DNA from: Hyphomicrobiales bacterium
Lineage (GTDB): Bacteria; Pseudomonadota; Alphaproteobacteria; Rhizobiales; JAUVMS01
Assembly (NCBI GenBank): GCA_030600135.1
Contig: JAUVMS010000003.1
Coordinates: forward strand, 1 to 22,079
DNA length: 22,079 nt
Direction of reading: 5' to 3'
The notes under the pieces are model-generated. The model ran no database searches, was not told the origin of the DNA, and saw only the letters and a program-made list of their open reading frames with translations. The position numbers were made by a program, and so were the translations under genes. This document shows positions 7,031 through 15,431 of this stretch, piece after piece; the stretch's first letter is position 1, and each line of letters begins with the position of its first letter.

Positions 7031-8392
7031 TTATTCAATTACCGATTTCTCTTGCCGTTCGCCATGGAACTTCTTTCGTATGCTGCGAACGATCCACCAA
7101 ACGGCAAACACGACGAAGGGGACGGAAAGCGCGGTCAATGTGTCGGTTGACACACCCAGGCCCGGCGCAAAAGCTCCCTTCAGGCCCTTCAAGAGATAGT
7201 TGATGAGCCCCACCGCATAATAGCTTACGGCAGCAACGGAAAGCCCTTCGACGGTTTGCTGCAAGCGGAGCTGTTGGTGGGCACGGCGATCCATCGATTT
7301 CAGGAGATCGCGATTTTGCTGCTCCAGCTCGAACTGGATTTGCGTGCGCAGCAGCTCGGCTGCTCTGGTCAGTTTGCGTGAGAGGTCGTCTTGGCGCTTC
7401 TCGACGGCATTACAGGTCGAGATCGCCGGTGACAGGCGACGAGCAAAAAATCCGGAAATCGTCGAATGGCCAGGAACTGCGGACTCGCGAATGACGTTGA
7501 GACGTGATTGAACGATTTCATGTTAGGCACGGCTGGCGCCGAAACGGAACCCGGTCTGGGCCGCCTGCGCCTCGAGTTCCGCAGCAAGCTTGGTCAGTCG
7601 CTGTAGCAATCGATGGTTCTCGTCGATCGTGCTCGGCTGGCTGATTTGATTGGTCAGGTCGGCTAGCTCTTCCTCAATCCGGCGCACAATCGGTGCGGCT
7701 TGGCGCGCGGGCGGCAAGCCCAACAGCGCCAGCGTGCGATAGGTTTCGATTTCCAGAACACGCTGGACAAGCGCACCGGCGCGAACGTCGTTCATGCCCT
7801 TGTCGATGATGAGAATGCGGGTGAAGCCAGCCGGGTCGGCCTGAAAATCCGTCGCGATGCGGGCTTCGCCGCCTTCAGCTTCAATCAGGCACAAGCTACT
7901 GGGATCGAACAGACGGTCGATTTGTTCGTCACTGACATCGTCGGACACGATGCTCAAGAGTACGGCGACAAGCAATTCGCCTGACGGTTTGAAGGCGAAA
8001 TCGGGCGGGGACGAGAACAAGGCGTCGCTCTGGCGTGTCGTGCCCCACCTGCAGGTCGTGAATTCCGTGTGCTGCTCCCAACGCAAATCCCATGACCCAA
8101 CATCAGCACGCAGATAGCTGTCATAGACCGCCGGTGGCGCGCCACCGGCGGACTTGACGACATTGTGGAGCGCGGCGACGTCGGCGGCTCGTGTCGCGTC
8201 ATCGCTCAGAAAGGCGAATTGGCAGAACTGTCGGGGCACGCTGATGGGCTCAAATGGCCGGGCATGCAGTTCGCCGATCAGCGTGGCCCTCAGCGCATGC
8301 TCTCGCAAGCCGCTTGGCGAACGCGCGGAGACTTCGGGCCGCTCACCGGCTGATGGCGTTACATTCACTTGGACAATCCCACTTTCAACCAA
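7031..8392 (-). pseudogene. DUF3422 family membrane protein gene interrupted by one in-frame TAA
   Basis: This reads as a full-length DUF3422 protein (about 453 codons; family about 430) broken only by TAA at 7523-7525, codon 290. Before the stop lie the N-terminal signature GELHARPFEP and a coiled-coil region ending FRFGASRA. After it the same frame continues for 163 codons (HEIVQSRLNVI, then LRTQIQFELEQQNRDLLKSM) into two predicted membrane segments (VAAVSYYAVGLINYLL and LSVPFVVFAVWWIVRSI). Family members have an aromatic residue at this point, so TAC or TAT to TAA is the likely change. The apparent start at 8392 is TTG directly after two stop codons; an internal GTG at about 8368 is an alternative. 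If the stop is real, the protein loses both membrane helices. A sequencing error is possible. The gene follows the crotonase gene by 34 bases on the same strand. DUF3422 has no established function. Confidence 0.85.
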
Positions 8393-8426
8393 TCATCATC
8401 CGAAGGTGGTCGCCGCCCGCCAGCGA

Positions 8427-9239
8427 TCAAATCTTGCCATAGTCGCCATGGCGGCCGAGACCGGAGGCAAACCGATCCGCGCCTGCCGCGCCTTCTTGCA
8501 AAACCGCCGCAACACCGTTGGACCACTCGACGCGAAGCCCATCGCGAACGGACAGACCATGGGTTTCATAAATCGAGCGCCGATCGGCCAACATGGCAGC
8601 TTGCGGGAACCTTGCAATCTCATGGGCCATCTCCTCGGCAGCGGCGCGTGCCTCACCATGCGGCACGACTTTCTCGCAGGCGCCGATCTGATAGCATTCC
8701 TCGGCCGGCACCTTGCGTCCGGTGAGCGTAATCTCCATGGCCTTGCCAATGCCGACGAGCCGTGGCAGCCGCACAGTTCCACCGTCGATCAGCGGGATGC
8801 CCCAGCGCCGGCAATAAACTCCGATGTAGGCCGATTCCGCCATCACCCTGACGTCGCACCAGAGCGCCAGCTCCATACCACCGGCCACAGCCGGCCCCTC
8901 GACCGCGGCGATAACGGGCTTCGAGAGTTCGAGGCGCGACGGCCCCAACGGGCCACGCGGCGCGGCGTTTGCGCCCTGCGGGAATGCGAGTTGGTCAATA
9001 AGCTCCGCTTGAAACTGCTCGCGGTCGGTGAGTGTCGCTGCATATTTCAAGTCCCAACCAGCGCAGAAGGCACCGCCCGCCCCCCAAAACACCGCTGCCC
9101 GGGCTTCGTCATCGGTATCGAACGCAAGGAAGGCCTCGACCAGCGCGTCACCGGTGGCCGGATCGACGGCATTTCGCGCCTCGGGTCGGTTGTTGATGAT
9201 GGTCCAAACGTGGCCGTCCTTTACGATTTCTACGGTCAT
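8427..9239 (-). CDS. Enoyl-CoA hydratase/isomerase (crotonase) family protein
   Basis: A 270-residue crotonase-fold protein, which normally acts on acyl-CoA thioesters in the cytosol. The first oxyanion-hole segment is GGAFCAGWDLKY (55-66) and the second is EGPAVAGGMELALWCD (114-129). Glu123 aligns with the first catalytic glutamate of enoyl-CoA hydratase (rat Glu144), but the second (rat Glu164) aligns with Cys143 in GVYCRRWGIPL. Classical hydration needs both, so isomerase, hydrolase or another crotonase activity is possible. ATG 9239 is chosen because the protein then starts MTVEIVKDGHVWTI as in the family; an upstream in-frame start would add 19 residues without homologous character. It lies 34 bases upstream of the DUF3422 gene and diverges from the sulfatase. 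Confidence 0.9.
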   Translation of the reverse strand: MTVEIVKDGHVWTIINNRPEARNAVDPATGDALVEAFLAFDTDDEARAAVFWGAGGAFCAGWDLKYAATLTDREQFQAELIDQLAFPQGANAAPRGPLGPSRLELSKPVIAAVEGPAVAGGMELALWCDVRVMAESAYIGVYCRRWGIPLIDGGTVRLPRLVGIGKAMEITLTGRKVPAEECYQIGACEKVVPHGEARAAAEEMAHEIARFPQAAMLADRRSIYETHGLSVRDGLRVEWSNGVAAVLQEGAAGADRFASGLGRHGDYGKI

Positions 9240-9645
9240 CTTGTTTTGCCCTGGTTTACTTGATGCTTCACCACATGGTGCGGACTTAGGGCCCAACGGG
9301 CAAGGGTTATCGCGCGATCGCTCTATCGAAATTCCGACGGCGATTGGTGGTTGTCATTTGCAAACAACAGATCCTCCGACTAAAGAATAATATTGTACAG
9401 TTCACAACTCTACCATCACTTAATCAATGACCTCGAGCTAACAATACTTTCCGTTTGCGCAATATTTTCCATGTACTCAACACTTTTTCTTTGATTTATT
9501 TAAATCACTTCATCAGTCAAGCATTTCACCCGGCGTTTGGCTGATTTTTTCTGACCGAACTCTTCATAACCCTCGACGAGACCTATGCGCTCGTCGGTGG
9601 CGCACGAAACAGTAGCCGTGCCTTTGCATTCTTGGGAGGAAGCCT
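9240..9645. other. AT-rich divergent intergenic region before the sulfatase
   Basis: About 400 bases without a supported gene. The part from about 9385 to 9560 is clearly richer in A and T than its surroundings, which fits a promoter region for the sulfatase and, on the other strand, the crotonase. A 16-base palindrome lies at 9492-9507. I could not assign a confident -35/-10 pair. Confidence 0.55.
9492..9507. promoter_or_regulatory. 16-base palindrome upstream of sulfatase, candidate operator
   Basis: TGATTTATTTAAATCA has two perfect 7-base arms around TT. It lies about 140 bases upstream of the sulfatase start in an AT-rich stretch. Such a site could bind a dimeric regulator, but AT-rich palindromes also arise by chance. 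No regulator gene adjoins it. Confidence 0.3.
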
Positions 9646-11223
9646 ATGCACTTGTTGAGTCACATTACCTCGGTCGCGTGCAGAACTGTGCTTGCGGCAG
9701 CTGGGGTGTTGATATGTGCAGCGGTCGCTGCAACCAGTACGCAAGCTCAGGACAAAAAACCGAACATCCTTGTGATCTGGGGCGACGATGTCGGTCAGTC
9801 CAACATTAGTGCCTACACCTTTGGCGTGGTCGGATACCAAACGCCAAACATCGACCGGATCGCCAAAGAAGGCATGAAGTTTACCGATTATTATGGTGAG
9901 CAGAGCTGCACCGCGGGGCGATCGTCCTTCATCATGGGCCAGAGCGTGTTCCGCACGGGGCTGAGCAAAGTGGGATTGCCCGGCGCCGAGCTCGGCATAC
10001 AGCCAGAGGACCCGACCATCGCCGGCCTCTTGAAGGCACAAGGCTATGTGACGGGCCAATTCGGCAAAAACCATCTGGGCGACAAGGATGATCATCTGCC
10101 GACCAATCACGGCTTCGATGAGTTTTTCGGCAACCTCTATCACTTGAATGCTGAAGAAGAGCCCGAGAACGAGGACTACCCGAAAGATCCCAAATTCCGC
10201 GAGCGCTTTGGCCCGCGAGGGGTCATCAAGTCGTCGGCCGGCGGCAAGATCGAGGACACCGGTCCGTTGACGAAGAAGCGCATGGAAACGGTCGACGACG
10301 AGACCGTGGACGCAGCGATAAATTTCCTCGACAGGGCAAGCAAATCGGACAAGCCGTTCTTCCTGTGGTGGAACGGAACGCGGATGCACTTCCGCACCCA
10401 TGTGAAGGACGAGTTGCGCGGTATTTCGGGCCAGGACGAATATGCGGACGGCATGGTCGAGCACGACATGCATGTCGGCAAACTGTTGAAGAAGCTCGAC
10501 GACCTCGGTATCGCGGACAACACGATTGTGTTCTATTCGACCGACAACGGGCCACACTACAACACCTGGCCGGATGCGGCGGCGACACCGTTCCGAGGTG
10601 AAAAAAATACAAACTGGGAAGGTGGATGGCGGGTGCCGGCGGCTGTGCGCTGGCCTGGCAAGATCAAGGCTGGTTCAATCTCCAACGAGATCATGCATCA
10701 TATGGACTGGTTGCCGACGTTCCTGGCGGCAGCCGGTGTCTCCGACATCAAGGAGCAGCTCACGAAGGGCGGTGTGAAAGCAATCGGCCGCGACTACAAG
10801 GTGCACCTGGATGGCTACAACTTCCTACCCTACCTGACCGGCCAGGCCGAAAAGGGCCCGCGGGACGAAATCTTCTACTTTTCGGATGACGGCGACCTGA
10901 CGGCGCTGCGCTACCAAGATTGGAAGCTGATATTTATGGAGCAGCGAGTTAGGGGGACGCTCAAAGTTTGGGCCGAACCGTTCGTACCATTGCGCATTCC
11001 GCTCATATTCCACTTGCGCCGGGATCCTTATGAACGGGCTCAGGTTACCTCAAACACCTATTATGACTGGCTGATCGATCGCGCCTACCTGTTGGTGCCA
11101 GCGCAGGCTTATGTCGGGAAATTCCTGGAGACATTCAAGGAATTCCCCCCTCGCCAAAAACCGGCAAGCTTCTCACTCGATCAGGTAATGGAAAAACTGT
11201 CCTCACCGGCGGGTGCGCAATAG
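9646..11223 (+). CDS. Secreted arylsulfatase family protein
   Basis: A 525-residue type I sulfatase that should hydrolyse sulfate esters in the periplasm. Residues 1 to about 34 form a signal peptide (core VLAAAGVLICAAVAA, likely cut after TQA). The first metal site is Asp47/Asp48 in IWGDDVGQ. The formylglycine signature CxAxR is CTAGR at 88-92, so Cys88 must be converted to formylglycine for activity. STDNGPHYNTWP provides further metal ligands. The ATG at 9646 has GGGAGGA 5 bases upstream. The length is normal. Its oxidising or radical-SAM maturation enzyme is not encoded in this window. The gene is monocistronic, ending in a terminator at 11260-11292. The likely benefit is release of sulfate or of the organic moiety, but the substrate is unknown. 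Some phosphonate hydrolases share this fold and are a less likely alternative. Confidence 0.92.
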   Translation: MHLLSHITSVACRTVLAAAGVLICAAVAATSTQAQDKKPNILVIWGDDVGQSNISAYTFGVVGYQTPNIDRIAKEGMKFTDYYGEQSCTAGRSSFIMGQSVFRTGLSKVGLPGAELGIQPEDPTIAGLLKAQGYVTGQFGKNHLGDKDDHLPTNHGFDEFFGNLYHLNAEEEPENEDYPKDPKFRERFGPRGVIKSSAGGKIEDTGPLTKKRMETVDDETVDAAINFLDRASKSDKPFFLWWNGTRMHFRTHVKDELRGISGQDEYADGMVEHDMHVGKLLKKLDDLGIADNTIVFYSTDNGPHYNTWPDAAATPFRGEKNTNWEGGWRVPAAVRWPGKIKAGSISNEIMHHMDWLPTFLAAAGVSDIKEQLTKGGVKAIGRDYKVHLDGYNFLPYLTGQAEKGPRDEIFYFSDDGDLTALRYQDWKLIFMEQRVRGTLKVWAEPFVPLRIPLIFHLRRDPYERAQVTSNTYYDWLIDRAYLLVPAQAYVGKFLETFKEFPPRQKPASFSLDQVMEKLSSPAGAQ

Positions 11224-11259
11224 ACGAGACGAACCAAGTCGCATCCGCACAATAACAAG

Positions 11260-11292
11260 CGCCGCCCTGCAAAACGGGGCGGTGTTTCTTTT
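11260..11292 (+). terminator. Rho-independent terminator after the sulfatase
   Basis: CCGCCC (11262-11267) pairs with GGGCGG (11277-11282) around a short A-rich loop, and TTTCTTTT follows at 11285-11292. It lies about 40 bases past the sulfatase stop. Confidence 0.75.
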
Positions 11293-11355
11293 CCGCGCTG
11301 GAGACTGCCGGGCAAGAAGGCCATTTTTGAGGTCCCGGCCACAAGAAAGGATGTG

Positions 11356-14064
11356 TCAGTCCGGCCGTACTCGCGAGTTCCAAATCCGCACGGTCCGGTC
11401 GGTGCCGACGGAAACCAGTTGGCGCCCATCACCGAAAAATGCGATGGCCTTGACGGCGCCCGTGTGGCCTTCATAAGTGTGGAGTAGGCGGCCACTGGCG
11501 ACATCCCACAACCTGATCGTGTGATCGGCACTCGCCGATGCCAACATGTGCCCGTCGGGCGTGAAGGCGACGGCGGTCACTGCCGCAGAGTGACCATCAA
11601 GCGTGCGGAGCTGTTCCGGTGTCGAGGCCGCCCAGAGTTTGATCGATTTGTCCTCGCCGCCCGAGGCGATCATTCTGCCGTCCGTGGTTATGGCAACCGC
11701 CATAACGTCATCGGTATGGGCATGGACGGTGCGAATGACCTGGCGTCGACGGGCGTTCCAAAGCTTGACGGTGTCGTCTGAGCCGCCGGTCACCAGATAT
11801 TTTTTCTCCGGTGCATAGGCGACGGCGTTGACGGATGCCGTGTGACCTTTCATCGAGCGGCGGGTGCCGCGGCGCGTGTCCCAGAGCCTGACACGAGTGT
11901 CCCCGCTAACCGAATAAAAGCGCGAGGAAGCGCCGGCAAAGACTGTGTCGAAAACCGGTCCGGTGTGGCGCTTGTAGGTGGCGAGTTTGCGTCCGCGTCG
12001 GACGTCCCAGAGCACCAGCGCGCCATCGCCACGGGCGACAATCAGTCGGCCATCCACAAGGTCGATGGCGTTGATAGGGCCTTTCGCGTCCGAAATCGTT
12101 CGCACGATCTCGGCTGATTGCGCATCCCACACAATTGCCGTGCCATCGCTGGCGGCCGTGACGATGCGTCTGCCATCCTTGGATATCGCGACAGCGCTGA
12201 TCGGCGCCTTGTGACCTCGCATGACGCGCTCGAGGCTAACGTCCGTCAGGGCCGAGGGGGCAATGCCGGCGCCGATGAATGAGCCTTGGCCAAGCTTTGC
12301 CGTCCACTGTGGCGCGTAGACTAAGGCTGTGACGATGCCCGCAATGATCACCGCACGAGTCACCAATTTGCCCGTTGCGCGCCTGATGCTCGTGGCGGTT
12401 TTGCCCCGTGTGCCTGCCCGTTTCGGTTTGGACCGCCGCGCCCGAGTTCGCGCAGGAGCCGGTTTTTCGACCGCTCGTCGACCACGGGCCCGCCGCGCTG
12501 GTTCGCGTTTCTTCGCGCGATCGGATTTTTTGTCCTTTGCCCGTAAGCCTGGAGTTCCTTTCGGCTGATCTTGAACTGCTTTTTGCTGATCCGCTGCCGT
12601 GGCTTTCGCGGGCGGAGGCCGTTCGTTCACGGCTTTAGCTTTGGCACGCTCGGCAGCGCGAGCCGCCATGCGTCGCTCGCACCTGAGCTTGCGGGCGAGG
12701 GCGATTTGCGCGGGAAGACCGGCCGCCCACGTCCTGGCGCGATTGACGACCTGCGGCGTTTCAAGAGTTGGCCTGCGCCAGTTCTTTGCGCTTTGCGCCC
12801 GTTTCGCGAGCCTCTCGCCCACCGCGGCGAAAAACACGCTACTGGCAGCAACGACCGCCTCGCCGGCGCCCGCGCGGGGCTTAGTACCGGGATCACCGGC
12901 AATGGTCGCGTCCGGTTGAGGCGCCTTCGCGGCCGCGCGCTGGATGGGCCGGCGCCAGACCAATGGGGCAGGCGTCTCGGTTTCAATCTTGCGCGTTTGG
13001 GCGACCGGAGCTTGGCGATCGGTCTTTGCCCTCGTTGCCTTGTCTCTCCCTGCACCGTCACCAAGCGCGCCCGCAGCGGCGGCGAGCCCGCCCTTGCGTC
13101 CGCGAACCTTTTTCGTCTTGGCCACTGTCAGCGGCGTCTGATCGGGTGACTTCGCGGCCGGGCGTGGCATGTCTATGGGCCTTGCCGCGACACCAAACAG
13201 TTCAGTGCGCCACGCGACGATGGACGGCGGGCGAGCGTTGGCCTGCAGTGCTAGCCCGTGATCGATCGCAGCGAGGAAGCCAGGACGATAATCGCCGCGA
13301 GATGCAGCGACTGCTGCCGGTGCCATGTCGGCGCCCGACATGCGGGTTGGTGCATCGAGCGGGCGATTGAGCGTCACCGCATGATAGAGCGTCGCCGCGA
13401 GCGAATAGATGTCGGTCCACGGCCCCTGCTGCTGGCCTTCGGTGGTATACTGCTCGAACGGTGAGTAGCCGGGTTTTACGATGGCACTGATGGTTCGGGT
13501 CTGCTTGGCAATGTCGCCGCGGGCCGAGCCGAAATCGATTAGAACTGGCGTGCCATCGGCGCGGATGATGATGTTGTCGGGTGCAATATCGCGATGCAGG
13601 AAATCGTTTTTGTGAAGCAGCTGGAGCGCTTCGAGGAGCGGTTTCAGTATGGCGTCGAGTTCATCTTGCAGCGGTGGGCGACCGAGTTCGGTGAGCCACT
13701 CCTTGAGGCTGCGTCCCTGCTCAAACTGGAGCACCATATAGGCGGTGTTGTTGGCGCGGAAGTATCGAAAAACGCGCGCGATGTTTGGGTGGTCGAAGCG
13801 GGCAAGCGTTTGTGCTTCCTCGATAAATCGCTCGAGGCCGATGGTGTAGTCCTTCTCGTAGGCCGCCGACCTGAAGCGGACAACGGAATCGTTCTCGCGG
13901 GCGGCGAAATCGCTTGGGAAATATTCCTTGATGGCCACGCTGCGGTTGAGCGGCACCTCCCTTGCGAGATAGGTGATGCCAAAGCCGCCGGCGCCTAGGA
14001 CGCGTTTGATCCGATAGTCGCCAACCAGCTCGATGCCAGTGGGCAAGGCCAGGAGGTTTTCCAT
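11356..14064 (-). CDS. Transmembrane Ser/Thr protein kinase with seven C-terminal WD40 repeats
   Basis: A 902-residue Hanks-type kinase. The cytosolic kinase domain (about 17-290) has the glycine loop GAGGFG (24-29), ATP-anchoring Lys46 in VAIKEYF, catalytic HRDIAPDN from 157 (Asp159) and DFGSAR from 177. A linker of about 270 residues, rich in Ala, Lys and Arg, follows. One membrane helix lies at about 569-585 (TRAVIIAGIVTALVYAP). Seven WD40 repeats (about 612-902), with GH and WD dipeptides, then form a predicted beta propeller, probably outside the membrane. ATG 14064 gives the family-like start MENLLALPTGIELVGDYRI; an in-frame GTG at 14157 would add 31 residues with no family character. 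It diverges from the FHA and PP2C genes, which supply a phosphothreonine reader and the opposing phosphatase. The propeller may sense a ligand or partner; this is inference. Confidence 0.93.
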   Translation of the reverse strand: MENLLALPTGIELVGDYRIKRVLGAGGFGITYLAREVPLNRSVAIKEYFPSDFAARENDSVVRFRSAAYEKDYTIGLERFIEEAQTLARFDHPNIARVFRYFRANNTAYMVLQFEQGRSLKEWLTELGRPPLQDELDAILKPLLEALQLLHKNDFLHRDIAPDNIIIRADGTPVLIDFGSARGDIAKQTRTISAIVKPGYSPFEQYTTEGQQQGPWTDIYSLAATLYHAVTLNRPLDAPTRMSGADMAPAAVAASRGDYRPGFLAAIDHGLALQANARPPSIVAWRTELFGVAARPIDMPRPAAKSPDQTPLTVAKTKKVRGRKGGLAAAAGALGDGAGRDKATRAKTDRQAPVAQTRKIETETPAPLVWRRPIQRAAAKAPQPDATIAGDPGTKPRAGAGEAVVAASSVFFAAVGERLAKRAQSAKNWRRPTLETPQVVNRARTWAAGLPAQIALARKLRCERRMAARAAERAKAKAVNERPPPAKATAADQQKAVQDQPKGTPGLRAKDKKSDRAKKREPARRARGRRAVEKPAPARTRARRSKPKRAGTRGKTATSIRRATGKLVTRAVIIAGIVTALVYAPQWTAKLGQGSFIGAGIAPSALTDVSLERVMRGHKAPISAVAISKDGRRIVTAASDGTAIVWDAQSAEIVRTISDAKGPINAIDLVDGRLIVARGDGALVLWDVRRGRKLATYKRHTGPVFDTVFAGASSRFYSVSGDTRVRLWDTRRGTRRSMKGHTASVNAVAYAPEKKYLVTGGSDDTVKLWNARRRQVIRTVHAHTDDVMAVAITTDGRMIASGGEDKSIKLWAASTPEQLRTLDGHSAAVTAVAFTPDGHMLASASADHTIRLWDVASGRLLHTYEGHTGAVKAIAFFGDGRQLVSVGTDRTVRIWNSRVRPD

Positions 14065-14564
14065 CTTCCCCGATCGTTCCCCGGTCACCAGGTCATTGAA
14101 AAACAACCCGATTGAACGGCCCTCTGAGCCACGTCCGACAGCCGTATTGAAGCGCACCGGTGGCGTGGTCCGGCCGAATCGCGAGCATTACTGACAAGAA
14201 GAAATGGCCGAACTATGAAACCGCCATTCAATTGGCGAGGCTCGCACCGTTGTCTCAAGGGTCAGGCGCGGCCCGCAAGTCGCCTCGAGCTCAAATTACG
14301 ATATTTTTTTGCGCGGAGCCGGCACCGCCACAAGTTTGCCCTCAGATGAGCACATGCTGCTCAAAGAATCGTTGTGGGAACAGGGCTCGCTAAATCCTGA
14401 GTATGCAGATGGATACTGCGGGACAGCTCGAGCCCACGGGCGTAGAACTTCGCCAAGTTCATCAAATACGGCCTCTGTGAACGAATTGTGGCCAGGGCGA
14501 CGAGCTTGACAGGGCGGTGGATCACAAAGCGGCGACGGGGTGTCGTCGGTCACTGGAGGACAGA
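14065..14564. other. Divergent intergenic region between kinase and FHA genes
   Basis: About 500 bases. Short open frames exist on both strands, but none has a plausible ribosome site together with protein-like composition, and I recognise no domain in them. The region should hold promoters for the kinase (minus) and for the FHA-phosphatase pair (plus). I saw no strong dyad or terminator. If the GTG at 14157 were used, the kinase would extend to there. Confidence 0.5.
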
Positions 14565-15431
14565 ATGCCGGGGGATATCGGATCAAAGGCAAGGCCAGCT
14601 TCCTTGCGCGACGCACTCAACGCGCTCAAGCGCCGGGACGCGGAACAGCCCGACGACGAGGCAACGGTCATATTGCCCGCCACCCAGAGAATTGAGCAGC
14701 CGGCGCCCTCCGCAGTGCCACCTCAGGTCCAAGCCGCCAACTCGACAGTGGAAGGTTACCCGCCGCAAATTGAGGCTGCTCCGGCGACAAGCGGTGCTAT
14801 AACGTCCGTAGGCGTTGCAAATGTTGGCGCGGCACACCATCAGTCCGCCCCCGGCAAGGGAGTGGCGCGAGATGGTTCGCCCGTGCCTCAAACGCTAGAA
14901 AAGTTGTCGGCACATGCGGCTGCGCCATCGGCTCATCGCGAAATGGCGTCGGCACATGGCGAACCGATGGAAAAACAAACACGTAGAGGGCAACACGACG
15001 TTATGACACAGCCTAAAACGCAAATCGTGCGCGGTCCGCGCCGGCCGACACGGACCGATTTTCATCAAGAGCCGGTGGTGGGCTGGTTGGTCGTCATTGG
15101 CGGTCCGGGCCTCGGTGCGTTTCGCCCGCTGTTTGAAGGCAACAACACAATCGGGCGTGCCGAGACGCAACGTGTATCGGTGAACTTTGGCGACGATACA
15201 ATTTCAGGCGAGGAGCAAGCTTTTGTTCGCTACGATGCTAGTGATCGAGAATTCCTCTTTGTCCCCAACTTGGCGAAGACGAACGTTGTTTCGATTAATG
15301 AGGTCAAGCCCACGTCGGCGGTGAAACTGGCGCCTATGGACGTCATCACGATGGGCAAAACCCAGCTCGTCTTTGTTCCGTTCTGTGGCGAGGAATTCGA
15401 TTGGTCGGAGCTTGCCGATCTCGAGGGATGA
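14565..15431 (+). CDS. FHA domain protein
   Basis: A 288-residue protein. Residues 1-165 are low-complexity and probably disordered, and the FHA domain fills about 173-275. FHA domains bind phosphothreonine peptides. The domain begins GWLVVIGGPGLGAFRPLFEG, then NNTIGRAE with the conserved Gly-Arg, and ISGEEQAFVRYD where most FHA domains read SxxHA; the His is replaced here. Near the N terminus, DDEATVILPAT (30-40) resembles kinase-target threonine motifs of other bacterial FHA proteins, so Thr34 may be phosphorylated by the divergent kinase; that is inference. ATG 14565 has GGAGGA 4 bases upstream and is preferred over the in-frame 14517. The stop overlaps the phosphatase start by four bases (ATGA), indicating coupled translation. 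Confidence 0.85.
   Translation: MPGDIGSKARPASLRDALNALKRRDAEQPDDEATVILPATQRIEQPAPSAVPPQVQAANSTVEGYPPQIEAAPATSGAITSVGVANVGAAHHQSAPGKGVARDGSPVPQTLEKLSAHAAAPSAHREMASAHGEPMEKQTRRGQHDVMTQPKTQIVRGPRRPTRTDFHQEPVVGWLVVIGGPGLGAFRPLFEGNNTIGRAETQRVSVNFGDDTISGEEQAFVRYDASDREFLFVPNLAKTNVVSINEVKPTSAVKLAPMDVITMGKTQLVFVPFCGEEFDWSELADLEG

Noticed and set aside
7523..7525. TAA as reassigned sense codon in the DUF3422 gene
   Set aside because: TAA terminates other genes here at the expected protein ends (for example 2372-2374 and 6989-6991), so recoding is not supported.
8154..9263. A 369-codon plus-strand frame opposite the DUF3422 and crotonase genes
   Set aside because: It lies antisense to two recognisable families and its translation shows no domain.
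12571..13149. Plus-strand frame opposite the kinase linker
   Set aside because: The linker is repetitive in Ala, Lys and Arg codons, which opens frames on the other strand. The opposite-strand translation is Arg-rich noise.
14160..14393. Small plus-strand frame in the kinase-FHA intergenic region
   Set aside because: No ribosome site, no domain and unlike-protein composition; it more likely reflects promoter DNA.
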